Shown here one piece after another: positions 8,274 to 17,808 of a stretch of DNA of 48,277 bases. The stretch covers positions 1 to 48,277 of the forward strand of contig DYNA01000015.1 in NCBI GenBank assembly GCA_020721325.1, given 5' to 3'. A model generated the notes under the pieces. The model worked only from the letters and a program-made list of their open reading frames with translations. It searched no databases and was not told the DNA's origin. Positions within the stretch are counted from its first letter, which is position 1; each line of letters opens with the position of its first letter. The DNA comes from Paludibacter propionicigenes (lineage in GTDB: Bacteria > Bacteroidota > Bacteroidia > Bacteroidales > JAIFNL01). Made by a program: the position numbers and the translations under genes.

Positions 8274-8672
8274 CTAATTTAATAAAAAGGTTACTCTTAT
8301 TTCCGTGCCGCTCTTTAAAAATTCTGTATTATCGGAAAGATGTCGGATAAGGAAAATTCCTCTTCCAAAAGGTTTCTCTAAATTTTCGGGAGCGGTAGGG
8401 TCGGGAATATTATTAAAATCAAATCCGGCACCTTCATCTCTAAAATGAAATGAAATGGCTTGGTCGGTGGCTTCCACTATCAAATACACTCGCTTGTGAG
8501 GGTCGAGCCGATTGCCGTGAATGATTGCATTTCGGGTAGCTTCTACCACACAAACCAAGATATTTCCATAGAGTTCGGAGGTAATACATAACTGTTCCGA
8601 TAGCTCATCGACCAATTGTTCTACAATATTCAAATTTGCACGTTCCGAAAAAAATGTTATTTCTTTCCTCAT
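8274..8672 (-). CDS. RsbW-like ATP-binding protein (anti-sigma kinase family)
   Basis: A 132-residue stand-alone GHKL ATPase domain of the RsbW/SpoIIAB type. The N-box is VEATRNAIIHGN (around residues 43-54), G1 is DEGAGFDF (79-86) and G2 is GRGIFLI (103-109). No His-kinase dimerisation domain is present. In partner-switching systems such proteins bind a sigma factor or other target and phosphorylate a STAS-domain antagonist. No STAS protein or sigma factor lies nearby, but a SpoIIE-type phosphatase occurs at 44487. It is 21 bp downstream of the DUF4175 gene and 6 bp before ybeY, so it is translated from the same cluster. Its target is unknown. Confidence 0.88.
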   Translation of the reverse strand: MRKEITFFSERANLNIVEQLVDELSEQLCITSELYGNILVCVVEATRNAIIHGNRLDPHKRVYLIVEATDQAISFHFRDEGAGFDFNNIPDPTAPENLEKPFGRGIFLIRHLSDNTEFLKSGTEIRVTFLLN

Positions 8673-8693
8673 AAAAGATGTTATTTTGTTAAA

Positions 8694-11600
8694 TTACTGA
8701 CCAATTGTATTTATGTACTGATTATAAAGTTCGTTGTAATAATGGATTAGTTTCAGATTTCCTATTTCCAAATCTTCTTTTAACGAATTTTTATTTTTAT
8801 TTTTATCTTTAAAATACTCCGGCACCGAAACCTTATGTTCTTTTGATTCGTTCGATTCTCGCTCCTTATCCTTGTCTTTTTCACGTTCGCTGGTTTCTAC
8901 CTCCAAAAGTTTATCTAATATTTTTTGCTGACGCTCAATCGTCGTTGGATTGATGTTTCGATTTATCAATTCATTCTCCGTTTCATTCATCATTTTTTCT
9001 ATCTGCTTGAGATATTCCATTGTTTTAGTGCCTGTATTACCTGAATTTTTCAAATCTTGCATCATTTTTTTCAAAACTTCCTGTTTTGCCAACATTTTTC
9101 CAAGTCCTTCGGTTTGTTTTTTTCCTTGCTTTCCTTCTTGCAAACTTTTCAAATAATCTTCCATCATTTTTTTCAAACTTTGCTGCATTTCTTGCATTTG
9201 TCCAACGCTTGGCTTTTGTTTTTTACTTTTATTTGAACCACTTTGACTGCTGCTGTTCATTTGTTCTTGCATACTTTGTATTATTTCAGAAAGCAATAAA
9301 GCCAAATTATTTGCCGAAGTCATGATGGTTTGCTGTCGTTTCTTGTAACCCGTGCGGCGCGAATCAGACATGGCTTTCAAAACCTGTTCTGTTTCATAAT
9401 TTATCGACTTCACTTCGGTAGTTACAGCCTTATCTATCTGAGCTACACGCTTTGACAATGCCAATAACGAATCTTCTACAATTTTAAAATCTTCTTTTAA
9501 TTTGTTTTGCTCCACAACCAATTTTGGAAATTTCGGGTCTAAATCATTCACTTTTGTAAAGCGATTCATCAAATCTTCTTGCGATTTTGAAAAAATAATT
9601 AAATTCTTTAGCAACAAACGCATACTTTCAACATCTTCTCCGGCTTGTTCCATCGTATTCTGTTGCATCATTTTTTGCATTTTTTCAGAAAGTTTTTGCA
9701 TATTTTCAGAAGATTGCTGCATGGATTTTGTAGCTTTATTCTTTTTATTTTCTTCCAGATTTTGCTCCGACTCATTCATTTCATTTTCTATCTGTTCAAA
9801 ATCTTGTTTGAAATCATCTAAATTAAAACTCTTTTTTAAATCTTGATTCAATTCCTTTGCCTTTTCGTACTTCTCCTCTACCCTTTTCAAATCGTTGGTT
9901 AATTCTTCCTGTTTTTTCAAAGCTTCTTCTTCCGAAATATTTTTTTTATCCATCTGCTCTGAAAGTTCTTTTTGCTCTTGCGAAAGCTCTTGCAACTCTT
10001 GAGCCGTTTCATCAACTTTTTGCTCAACTTCAAAACGCTTCAAAAGTTCCAAATTCCTATCCAATTGCTTTTCCAAATCTTCATAAGTCATTTCTAATTT
10101 ATCCGTCATTTCTTTCATTTTCTCATCACTCATTTCATTCTCCATCTTCTCAATTTGCTCCATCAATTCGCGCAATTCATCGGTCATTAACTCATCTAAA
10201 AGCTGTTGAATCTGCTCTTGCTTTTCAAGCATTTCTTCTTGCTTTTCAGAAAAAGTATTCATAAATTCATTCTTCTGCGTGTTTTCTTTCGATATTTCTT
10301 GCAATAAATCTTTCAATTCGTTGTTTTTTTGATTGATTTCATTCAACATTTTGGTCTTTTCCCAATCCGAAGTTTTCTCATTTATCAACGTTTTTTTAAG
10401 TTTTTCAATATCTTTTTGCAATTGCTCTATCAATTCGCTACTTTTCTCGGTTTTCGATTTAATTTGCTCATTTTTAGAATTTTCAAACTCATCAAGCTGC
10501 TGTTTCGAAGGTACGGTAAAAGATTCAAAACCCGTTTTACTTTCCTTATACCCATTGGGTTTGTCGTTGTCAAAAACCGAAAAATAATACTCAATATTTT
10601 GATTGGGTTCTAATTTCAACGAACCAAAATCGAATGAAAAATAATAAGTTTGTGTCTTTAAATTTTTATTAAAATCCAATTTCACTGTATTCATTTTTCC
10701 TTTTTTCCCTTGTTCCGAAATCTGATAATTAAATACTAAATTTGAAAAACCATAATCATCGCTTATGTTGCCACGAAAATAAACCAATAAATAATTCGTA
10801 GAATCGTTTAATTTTTCCATAGAAATAGCCGGAAACATATCCGGTATTACTTTTATAGAAAACTTTAAATAATTTGCCTTATCAAAAAAATCATTTTTTA
10901 CAGAAATCGAATAATCTTCGCTTTTTACAAAACGCCGAGTTAAATTAAAAAAGTTTTCATTTTTTTCGGCTTTTGTCTGTAAAGAATCATTAAATTTGAA
11001 ATACAATTCATTGGCATTAAAAGTTTCGATTTCCCAACGAATTAAACTTCCCGAAAGAACGGTCAAATCTCCGGCATTGCTTAACAATCGCGGTTCTTCA
11101 CCCGTGTAAGAAGGTGGTACAACCGAAATATTCATCTTATTTACTAAAGGAGTTGGCAAAACTTCCAATCGAAATGTTTGAGAAGCATAATCACCGGTAG
11201 AAAAATAAAATGCCAATGAATTATTCAAACTTTTAAACTCGTATTCAAACTCATTTTTCGATTGTTTGTTCATAAAAAAACTATTTCCGCCAACATTTAT
11301 TTTCAAATCGGAAGGAAAAAAATCTCCGCTTACTTTCACTTTCAATAAAAAGTCTTTCCCCTTTTCTACGCTTAAACTTTTATTTTGCAATTCAAAATTT
11401 AAAACCGGTTTGTAAACAAATTCTTTTTCATGTTGAATGAGATGCTGTGTGCTTTGAGTAATAATTTGCGGATTGATAATTAAAATCAAAAGAAACAAAA
11501 ACAAAATACCGGAAAAATATTTTAACAAACTAAAATTTCTTTTTTTATCTAAAGCCTCTGCAAATGAAATATTTTGCAATTCGCCATTTTTTTGTTGAAT

Positions 11601-11993
11601 AGCGGCTAAAGTTAGCTCGTGCGAATAAGCATTTTTATTTTGCAATCCTATCAATTCCAATAAGTTAATCAATTTATCATCTATTTCAATAAACTTACCC
11701 GAAATCAATTCTGCCGCCTCTCGATAACTTAAACCTTTGGTAATTTTAAAAACCTTTAAAGTTGGCAATAAAATAAAATACAAAAACAACCCTAAATAAA
11801 AAATAAACAAGAAATAAAATAAAAAAGTTCGTGTTTTTGAAGAAAAATTGAAAAAATACTCTCCTAAAACAACCAACAAAAAAAACAAAAATACAAAACT
11901 CAAGGTTAAAAGAACACCTTTTATTAATTGAACTTTATAATAATCTTTTATAAAATTATCCAATCTATTATATATAATATTATTTGTTTCCAT
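8694..11993 (-). CDS. DUF4175 family protein, large membrane-anchored coiled-coil protein
   Basis: A protein of about 1,099 residues resembling the DUF4175 family of Bacteroidota; its role is not established. It starts with two membrane segments (about 20-80: LIKGVLLTLSFVFLFFLLVV and TFLFYFLFIFYLGLFLYFILL), a third at about 160-180, then a large beta-rich region predicted to be periplasmic (about 190-500). Residues ~510-1060 are very long charged coiled coils rich in Glu, Lys, Gln and Met, with a Ser/Gln/Lys-rich break near 950. I prefer the ATG at 11993 over the TTG two codons upstream. The gene is 6 bp after the EnvC-like gene. Its place among wall and lipoprotein genes suggests an envelope role; this is inference. 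Confidence 0.85.
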   Translation of the reverse strand: METNNIIYNRLDNFIKDYYKVQLIKGVLLTLSFVFLFFLLVVLGEYFFNFSSKTRTFLFYFLFIFYLGLFLYFILLPTLKVFKITKGLSYREAAELISGKFIEIDDKLINLLELIGLQNKNAYSHELTLAAIQQKNGELQNISFAEALDKKRNFSLLKYFSGILFLFLLILIINPQIITQSTQHLIQHEKEFVYKPVLNFELQNKSLSVEKGKDFLLKVKVSGDFFPSDLKINVGGNSFFMNKQSKNEFEYEFKSLNNSLAFYFSTGDYASQTFRLEVLPTPLVNKMNISVVPPSYTGEEPRLLSNAGDLTVLSGSLIRWEIETFNANELYFKFNDSLQTKAEKNENFFNLTRRFVKSEDYSISVKNDFFDKANYLKFSIKVIPDMFPAISMEKLNDSTNYLLVYFRGNISDDYGFSNLVFNYQISEQGKKGKMNTVKLDFNKNLKTQTYYFSFDFGSLKLEPNQNIEYYFSVFDNDKPNGYKESKTGFESFTVPSKQQLDEFENSKNEQIKSKTEKSSELIEQLQKDIEKLKKTLINEKTSDWEKTKMLNEINQKNNELKDLLQEISKENTQKNEFMNTFSEKQEEMLEKQEQIQQLLDELMTDELRELMEQIEKMENEMSDEKMKEMTDKLEMTYEDLEKQLDRNLELLKRFEVEQKVDETAQELQELSQEQKELSEQMDKKNISEEEALKKQEELTNDLKRVEEKYEKAKELNQDLKKSFNLDDFKQDFEQIENEMNESEQNLEENKKNKATKSMQQSSENMQKLSEKMQKMMQQNTMEQAGEDVESMRLLLKNLIIFSKSQEDLMNRFTKVNDLDPKFPKLVVEQNKLKEDFKIVEDSLLALSKRVAQIDKAVTTEVKSINYETEQVLKAMSDSRRTGYKKRQQTIMTSANNLALLLSEIIQSMQEQMNSSSQSGSNKSKKQKPSVGQMQEMQQSLKKMMEDYLKSLQEGKQGKKQTEGLGKMLAKQEVLKKMMQDLKNSGNTGTKTMEYLKQIEKMMNETENELINRNINPTTIERQQKILDKLLEVETSEREKDKDKERESNESKEHKVSVPEYFKDKNKNKNSLKEDLEIGNLKLIHYYNELYNQYINTIGQ

Positions 11994-12005
11994 TTTCAAA
12001 AATTT

Positions 12006-13202
12006 TTAAAATTCAGAAATCCAATCTTGCGGATTTTGTTTTTCTTTGTGCGACCATATTTGAAATTTCAAAATGCTCGAATTATCTTCAAATTTATCCG
12101 TAAAAACGATGCCTATCTCCTGCCCTACTTCAACAAGCTCATTTTCACTTACATTCACATTTATTAAATTGGAATACAAACTGTAATAATCGCCATGTTT
12201 TATTAAAACAGATTTATTTAAACCCGGAATATCTATCACTTTAACAACTAAACCGGTAAAAATAGCCCGAATAACCGAACCACTGACCGTTAAAATATCA
12301 ATTCCATCGTTACGGATAATTAAATTTGGAAAATCGGGGTGAGCATTTTCACCAAAAGTATTTACTATCAAGCCTTTTTCAACCGGCGGTAAAAGTTCTC
12401 CCTTTTTTTCTAAAAATTTTTCCGATATTATTTTATTACTTTCATTGCTTCCAAACTCAGAAGTTGCTTTTGCATTAGAACCTATTTCATTTATATCGTC
12501 TAAAAAATTATTCATCGAAACATCTAATAAATCATTTGATTTATTTTCTGAATCTATATCACTCTCTATTTCAGGCAAAACCTCTCCCACTCCACTGATG
12601 GCTTGCTGTTCTTTTAATTGCTCTGCTTCTAAAACTTCACTTTCGCGCAATCTATTGTCTATTAATACCAATTTACTTTGTTTCCGCTCTTCCAATTCCA
12701 CAATTGTTTTATCAATGGCTCTACTTTTTTGCTGGATGGATAAAATTTGGCGTTTTCGATAAATTGTATATTGCTCTAAATATTTCAACCGTTTATAAGC
12801 TTGTTTAAAAGTTTCTGCCGATAAAATAAACATCAGTTTGTTATATGCCGACTTATTTTTATAAGCATAGTAAATCAATTGCTCGTATTCCTTTTTAAAA
12901 TCATTCAATTCTACCTGCAATGTCTCTTGCTCAAGTTTTAAGGAATTAATTTTTTCATCAATATAGCTTATTTCTTTATTAAATGTTTCTACTATGGCTT
13001 TTCTATACGATATTTTATTCTTTATTATCTTTAATCGAACCAATGCATTGTTATTGAAATCTTCCGTTTCAGAAAGAAGTTTTTCGGCAAATAAAATCTG
13101 GTCGAACAAGTGTTCTCGTTTTTCTACAAAAGCATTTTTTTGTCCAAACAAAGCTATTTGCACAAACAAAAATAGAATTATGTAAAAAAACTTTTTCCGC
13201 AT
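12006..13202 (-). CDS. EnvC-like M23/LytM-domain protein with coiled coil (degenerate active site)
   Basis: A 398-residue secreted protein: signal peptide (residues 1-20, ending ALFGQ), long coiled coil (about 25-215), an acidic low-complexity linker, and a C-terminal LytM (peptidase M23) domain from about 270. In active M23 enzymes the zinc ligands are an HxxxD and an HxH motif; here the first reads NDGID (His replaced by Asn, Asp kept) and the second reads ILKFQ (both His lost), while the central HGDYYSLYSNL is kept. This matches EnvC-type proteins, which activate amidases rather than cut peptidoglycan. It precedes DUF4175 by 6 bp and follows DUF4292 by 4 bp. Predicted to be a periplasmic regulator of septal or cell-wall hydrolysis. 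Confidence 0.88.
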   Translation of the reverse strand: MRKKFFYIILFLFVQIALFGQKNAFVEKREHLFDQILFAEKLLSETEDFNNNALVRLKIIKNKISYRKAIVETFNKEISYIDEKINSLKLEQETLQVELNDFKKEYEQLIYYAYKNKSAYNKLMFILSAETFKQAYKRLKYLEQYTIYRKRQILSIQQKSRAIDKTIVELEERKQSKLVLIDNRLRESEVLEAEQLKEQQAISGVGEVLPEIESDIDSENKSNDLLDVSMNNFLDDINEIGSNAKATSEFGSNESNKIISEKFLEKKGELLPPVEKGLIVNTFGENAHPDFPNLIIRNDGIDILTVSGSVIRAIFTGLVVKVIDIPGLNKSVLIKHGDYYSLYSNLINVNVSENELVEVGQEIGIVFTDKFEDNSSILKFQIWSHKEKQNPQDWISEF

Positions 13203-13206
13203 TTTT

Positions 13207-14031
13207 TTAAAAACTTAAAGATTTAACTTTTTTATAATTCTTTGGAATACTAAACGAAAAATTTGTTACATTATCTTTCTCTATTTTAGTTATTTCCCAA
13301 GCCAAAGTAGTTAATTTTTCATTATCTAAAGCTCTGATTTTTAAGGTATGTGGAAAAAAAACGGAACTAAACCATTGAAAATTTTCATAATCTACAAAAA
13401 CTGTCTTTTTCGATTTTGGCAATTCAACAGAAAATGCCTGAAAAGTTTTATCGTTAGGTAAAAAATTCATTTTGTGTACATAGCTTAAAGTATCCGATAA
13501 TTGACCTTGGTAAAAAAAATGATATACAGGTTTATCTTTTTCCAAAATTGAAGAAAAAGTATAATTTGTGGCTATTTTTATCTCTGAATTGTAAGTAAAT
13601 GACTTATTTATTAAGATATTTTGTAAATGTTGAAAATTCAAATCGACTCCAAATAATTGTTTAAAATCGGAAACAGGTAATAAAAAATAAGTTTTATTTA
13701 TACGATTCAAAACAATTAATTCGGTATTTGTTACACGCACACGTGCCAATTCTATTCCTAAAACAGGAGTTAAAGAAACGATTAACATGCTATCTTTTAG
13801 CAATTTAGCATTTCCTACAGAAGAAAATTGCTTTTCTTCATTTTCTACACTCATTTCAAATTTATACAACAAACTTGTAAACTCCAAACTATTTTTTTGT
13901 AGCGAATCGACAAAAAACTCCGCAGCTAATTCTTCATTGCTTACTTTTGCGGTCGATTTTTGAACCAAATCTTTGGGTTTGCAAGCATAAAAAAATATCA
14001 ATATTATAAATAAATAAAGTAGTTTTCTCAT
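13207..14031 (-). CDS. DUF4292 family lipoprotein
   Basis: A 274-residue lipoprotein of the DUF4292 family. The N-terminus is a lipobox-type signal (LFIILIFFYACKPKD, lipidated Cys at residue 17). The mature part has alternating beta-strand character resembling LolA/LolB-like outer-membrane lipoprotein folds (for example LLYKFEMSVENEEKQFSSVGNAKLLKDSMLIVSL split over several strands), but I assign no function. The start lies one base after the stop of the upstream TPR gene, and the stop is 4 bp before the EnvC-like gene, so expression is surely coupled. The gene order TPR, DUF4292, M23 is one I associate with Bacteroidota. Confidence 0.82.
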   Translation of the reverse strand: MRKLLYLFIILIFFYACKPKDLVQKSTAKVSNEELAAEFFVDSLQKNSLEFTSLLYKFEMSVENEEKQFSSVGNAKLLKDSMLIVSLTPVLGIELARVRVTNTELIVLNRINKTYFLLPVSDFKQLFGVDLNFQHLQNILINKSFTYNSEIKIATNYTFSSILEKDKPVYHFFYQGQLSDTLSYVHKMNFLPNDKTFQAFSVELPKSKKTVFVDYENFQWFSSVFFPHTLKIRALDNEKLTTLAWEITKIEKDNVTNFSFSIPKNYKKVKSLSF

Positions 14032-14032
14032 A

Positions 14033-15769
14033 TTATTCTATGTATTTTTTTTCAAAAATCTTTTGTTCTAAAAGTTTTGAATTATTACCTAAATTCTTTG
14101 ATAAAATCCACTGTTGCAATGCTTTATCGGGTGCATTGAGTTTCCACAAAATATCGCCGTAATGCTCTAAAATAATACCGGATTTATTTTGTGAAAGAGC
14201 TAAAGCTTTTTCTATAATTATTTGAGCTTGAGAATATTCCGACATTTGAAACAAAATCCATGCCTGCGTATCTAAAAAATTTGCATTATTTATAACCAAT
14301 TCATTGGCAAGTTTTGACATAGACAAAGCTTTGCTTAATTGCTGCTTTTCGAGTGCCAAATAATAACTGTAATTATTCAAAACCAATGAATTATTCGGAT
14401 TTTTTTCCAAAATTTTGTCAAAATATGAAAATGATTTTTCAAAATTCTTCATTTTATAATGGCTTTCGCCCAATAATTGCAAAACTTCTTGCTCAAATTC
14501 CAAATCGTCAATTATGAGCGATTGCGCTGTTTCTAATTGAAATACAGCCTCTTGATATTTTTCAATTCGATTGTAACCATAACCTAAAAAATAATAAAAA
14601 ATGGGCTGATTGGGATAATAAATTATAGCTTCTTGCGTAGATTCGATTAAATCGTCATATAAATTTAATTCTATTTGCATCAAAACCAATTGCTGCCACA
14701 AATTATAATCCGATTTACGAATTTTTAATATTTCCATTAAAACGGGATATGCTGAAATTTTATCATTTTTATAAGTTAAATAATTGTAATGCAGCAATTT
14801 AACTTCCACAGAATCGGGGTGCGTAGTCGATAATAAATCCAATAAATCAAACAAATGCTGCTCTTCATAAACTTGCGGTTCCATTTCGGCAATGGTTATA
14901 AAAAGCTCCATTTTTGCATTCAAATTGGCATCGCTATTTGAAAAAGCCTTGATTTGAAATAATTTTGATTTTTCATAATTTTTACTTCTAAAATAGTAAA
15001 AAGCCGCAGAAACTTGCGATTTTCCGTCTTCGGGTGCTAACTCATTTAACCGTTCATACAATTTTGATGCTTCTAAATCATTGCCCATTTTTGCATAAAT
15101 TTCGGCTAACATACCATGATATTTTATACTCTCAGGATTGCGCTCTATCAATGATTCTAACTCTTTGCTGATAGATACAAAATCTTGTAATTGAAAATAA
15201 ATTTGTATTTTATAATCCGAAATCTGGTTGCTCACTTGTGTTTGCTTCTCTAAACGCTCCAAAACTTCGATGGCTGATGCGTAATCTTTTTGCAAAACAT
15301 AAAGCTCGGATAATTCTAAATACAAGTTTTCATTATATTTATCTTCTTGAATTAAAGTTTCTAATAATTTAGAAGACTCTTCATAATTTTGTATATAATT
15401 ATATAATTCTACTAAAAAAAGTTTATACCAGATATTTTTTGGATTTTCGCGAATGGCAGCTTTCGATAAAACAATGGCTTGCGCTTTGTCATCTAATATC
15501 GAATAAATTTTTGATAAATGAAACAAACTGGCACCACTCTTGGGATTTAACTCCAAACAAGCTTCAAACATTTCTTTGGCATAATCATAATTTTCAAGCA
15601 TCATTTGTTTGGCGCCTTCTACATAAAAATACTTAAATTTTACCTCATCATTCGATTGAAAATCAGTACTTTCTTTGTTTATAAGCAATTCTTCGGCTTT
15701 TTGTTTTGTTTTGCACGAAACAAAAAAAATTCCAAGTAAAAATAAATAGAATAATATTCTTTTTTTCAT
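14033..15769 (-). CDS. Tetratricopeptide-repeat lipoprotein
   Basis: A 578-residue lipoprotein made almost wholly of TPR helices. The signal peptide ends in the lipobox GIFFVSCKTK (Cys at about residue 19). Repeats with the TPR signature recur along the protein, for example NYDYAKEMFEACLELNPKSG, DYASAIEVLERLEKQ, NDLEASKLYERLNELAPED, KYQEAVFQLETAQSL, NFEKSFSYFDKILEKNPNN and PDKALQQWILSKNLG; I count at least nine. TPR scaffolds usually bind partner proteins; with DUF4292 and the EnvC-like protein downstream, an envelope assembly complex is a reasonable guess. dut lies 23 bp upstream in transcription order. Confidence 0.88.
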   Translation of the reverse strand: MKKRILFYLFLLGIFFVSCKTKQKAEELLINKESTDFQSNDEVKFKYFYVEGAKQMMLENYDYAKEMFEACLELNPKSGASLFHLSKIYSILDDKAQAIVLSKAAIRENPKNIWYKLFLVELYNYIQNYEESSKLLETLIQEDKYNENLYLELSELYVLQKDYASAIEVLERLEKQTQVSNQISDYKIQIYFQLQDFVSISKELESLIERNPESIKYHGMLAEIYAKMGNDLEASKLYERLNELAPEDGKSQVSAAFYYFRSKNYEKSKLFQIKAFSNSDANLNAKMELFITIAEMEPQVYEEQHLFDLLDLLSTTHPDSVEVKLLHYNYLTYKNDKISAYPVLMEILKIRKSDYNLWQQLVLMQIELNLYDDLIESTQEAIIYYPNQPIFYYFLGYGYNRIEKYQEAVFQLETAQSLIIDDLEFEQEVLQLLGESHYKMKNFEKSFSYFDKILEKNPNNSLVLNNYSYYLALEKQQLSKALSMSKLANELVINNANFLDTQAWILFQMSEYSQAQIIIEKALALSQNKSGIILEHYGDILWKLNAPDKALQQWILSKNLGNNSKLLEQKIFEKKYIE

Positions 15770-15792
15770 AAAAAAATTAAAAACATTTAAAA

Positions 15793-16239
15793 TTATTTTT
15801 TTCCGGTACTGCCAAAACCTCCCTCGCCTCTTTCAGATTGTTCGAGTTCACTAACTAACTCAAATTGAACGGTTTCATGTTTCGCCACTACCATTTGACA
15901 AATTCGTTCTCCATCGGTAATTAAAAATTCGCTTTGTGATAAATTAATTAAAATAATCTTTATTTCGCCTCTGTAATCAGCATCAATAGTACCGGGAGAA
16001 TTTAATACTGTTATTCCATACTTAATAGCTAATCCACTTCTGGGGCGTATTTGAGCTTCATATCCTTTTGGCAGTTCTATAAATAATCCGGTAGGAACTA
16101 TTACTCTTTGAAAAGGCTCTAATAAAATACTTTTTTCTATAAAAGCACGTAAATCAACTCCTGCCGAAAAATCTGTAGCATATTCAGGCAAAGCATGATG
16201 CGATTGATTGATTACTTTTATTTTTAATGGATTAGCCAT
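15793..16239 (-). CDS. dut: dUTP diphosphatase
   Basis: Hydrolyses dUTP to dUMP and pyrophosphate, keeping uracil out of DNA and feeding dTMP synthesis. The 148-residue trimeric-type dUTPase shows all five motifs in order: AGVDLRA (26-32), PRSGLA (66-71), [11 protein letters not shown] (83-93), RICQMV (112-117) and the C-terminal P-loop-like arm [10 protein letters not shown] (137-146). The start is ATG and the gene begins 93 bp after the end of the flippase gene. The downstream spacing to the TPR gene is 23 bp. Confidence 0.98.
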   Translation of the reverse strand: MANPLKIKVINQSHHALPEYATDFSAGVDLRAFIEKSILLEPFQRVIVPTGLFIELPKGYEAQIRPRSGLAIKYGITVLNSPGTIDADYRGEIKIILINLSQSEFLITDGERICQMVVAKHETVQFELVSELEQSERGEGGFGSTGKK

Positions 16240-16332
16240 GCGTTCGCTTTTTTATAATATTTTATTATTTTTTTTATTCATTTATTTTATACGAAAAATG
16301 GTATTTTTTTGTTGCATAATTATAAAAAATTC

Positions 16333-17808
16333 TTATCTTCTAAAAATTTTTTTTTTCAATGAATAAAAAATAGGTTCTTTTTTAAAAACATAAATTGAAA
16401 AAATAAATAATAATATGGTATTTACAAAATATTTCATTATACTGGGTTTTAATGGAAATTGATTTGAAATAACAAACAAAACAAGTGCCAAAGCAAAATA
16501 TTTAAAAATCGTTTTTAACTCATAATCAATGAAATAGTACTTTTGTCCCCAAAAATAAGAAATAATCATCATGCTAAAATAACATATTAATGTTGCCAAA
16601 GCCGCTCCTATTATGCCGAAAAACGGAATAAACAAAATATTAAAAATTACGGTAATTAATGCACCAATTACAGAAATTATTGCTCCAAATTTTGTCAAAT
16701 TAGTTAGCTTGTACCAAATGGATAAATTAAAAATTATGCCTAAAAATAAATTTGCCAATAATAGAATAGGAACTACATTTAAACCACTATGATATTCTGT
16801 ATCAATAAAATACTTCAAAATATCAATATAAAGCATTATTCCTAAAAAAATAAAAAGTCCGAAAATTATAAAATATTTCATTACATCGGCATATAATTTT
16901 TTTGAATCGCTTTTTTCCACTCCTGAAAAGAAAAATGGCTCGGCGGCATAGCGAAAAGTCTGGATAAACAAAGTCATTAAAATGGAAAGTTTATAATTTG
17001 CTCCATAAATTCCTAATTGCGACATTGCCGCTGATTTATCTGTTAATAAGAACTTTAGCAAAATTCTATCTAAAACTTCATTGATGCTTCCGGCTAAACC
17101 GACAATAAGTAAAGGTAAAGCATAATTCAGCATTTTTTTATAAATTTTTATATCAAAAGTAAATTTTACTTTGAAAATTTCTGGTAAAAGCAATAAAAAA
17201 GTAAAGACACTTGCCAGCAAATTTGATAAAAAAACATAAGCTATTCCGAAATTTGGATTATAAAATATTAGCCACTGCGAATCTGGATTGTGTTTATACA
17301 AATATGGATAATAAACCAAAAAATATAAATTTAATCCTATATTTAACAAGATATTAATAAGTTTAATTCCGGCAAATTTGAATGCTTTGTTTTCATTTCT
17401 AAGTTTGGCAAAGGGAATGGTTAAAAAACTATCGATGGAAATGATAATTGCAAACCACAAAATATATTCCGGGTATTTTGAATAGCCTAAAAATTCGGAA
17501 ATATTTTCTAAAAAAAAGAAAACCGAAAAAACAAAGAGTAATGAAGTTAGAAGCACAGAAAATAAGGCATTGCTATAAACTTTTTGTGAATTTTCGAGTT
17601 TTGAAAATCTAAAAAAAGCGGTTTCCATTCCATAAGTTAAAACCACTAATAAAAAAACTACATAACTGTACAATTCGGTGATTATTCCATAAGCAGCAGT
17701 CGCAAACAAACGTGTAAACAAGGGCGTTAGCATGTAATTCAACATGCGACCGATGATACTACTTAGTCCATAAATAACAGTTTGACTCGCTAATTTTTTT
17801 AAACTCAT
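16333..17808 (-). CDS. Polysaccharide flippase, MOP superfamily (Wzx-like)
   Basis: A 491-residue integral membrane protein with about 12-14 hydrophobic segments, beginning LASQTVIYGLSSIIGRMLNYML, the classical start of oligosaccharide flippases of the MOP superfamily. Such proteins move lipid-linked glycans across the inner membrane. The paired TM hairpins around ELYSYVVFLLVVLTYGMETAFFRF and the mid-protein YALPLLIVGLAGSINEVLDRILL block support the family. Its ATG overlaps the stop of the GNAT gene as ATGA, implying translational coupling. The substrate cannot be deduced; glycosyltransferase genes at 39530 and 41994 are far away. Confidence 0.93.
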   Translation of the reverse strand: MSLKKLASQTVIYGLSSIIGRMLNYMLTPLFTRLFATAAYGIITELYSYVVFLLVVLTYGMETAFFRFSKLENSQKVYSNALFSVLLTSLLFVFSVFFFLENISEFLGYSKYPEYILWFAIIISIDSFLTIPFAKLRNENKAFKFAGIKLINILLNIGLNLYFLVYYPYLYKHNPDSQWLIFYNPNFGIAYVFLSNLLASVFTFLLLLPEIFKVKFTFDIKIYKKMLNYALPLLIVGLAGSINEVLDRILLKFLLTDKSAAMSQLGIYGANYKLSILMTLFIQTFRYAAEPFFFSGVEKSDSKKLYADVMKYFIIFGLFIFLGIMLYIDILKYFIDTEYHSGLNVVPILLLANLFLGIIFNLSIWYKLTNLTKFGAIISVIGALITVIFNILFIPFFGIIGAALATLICYFSMMIISYFWGQKYYFIDYELKTIFKYFALALVLFVISNQFPLKPSIMKYFVNTILLFIFSIYVFKKEPIFYSLKKKIFRR

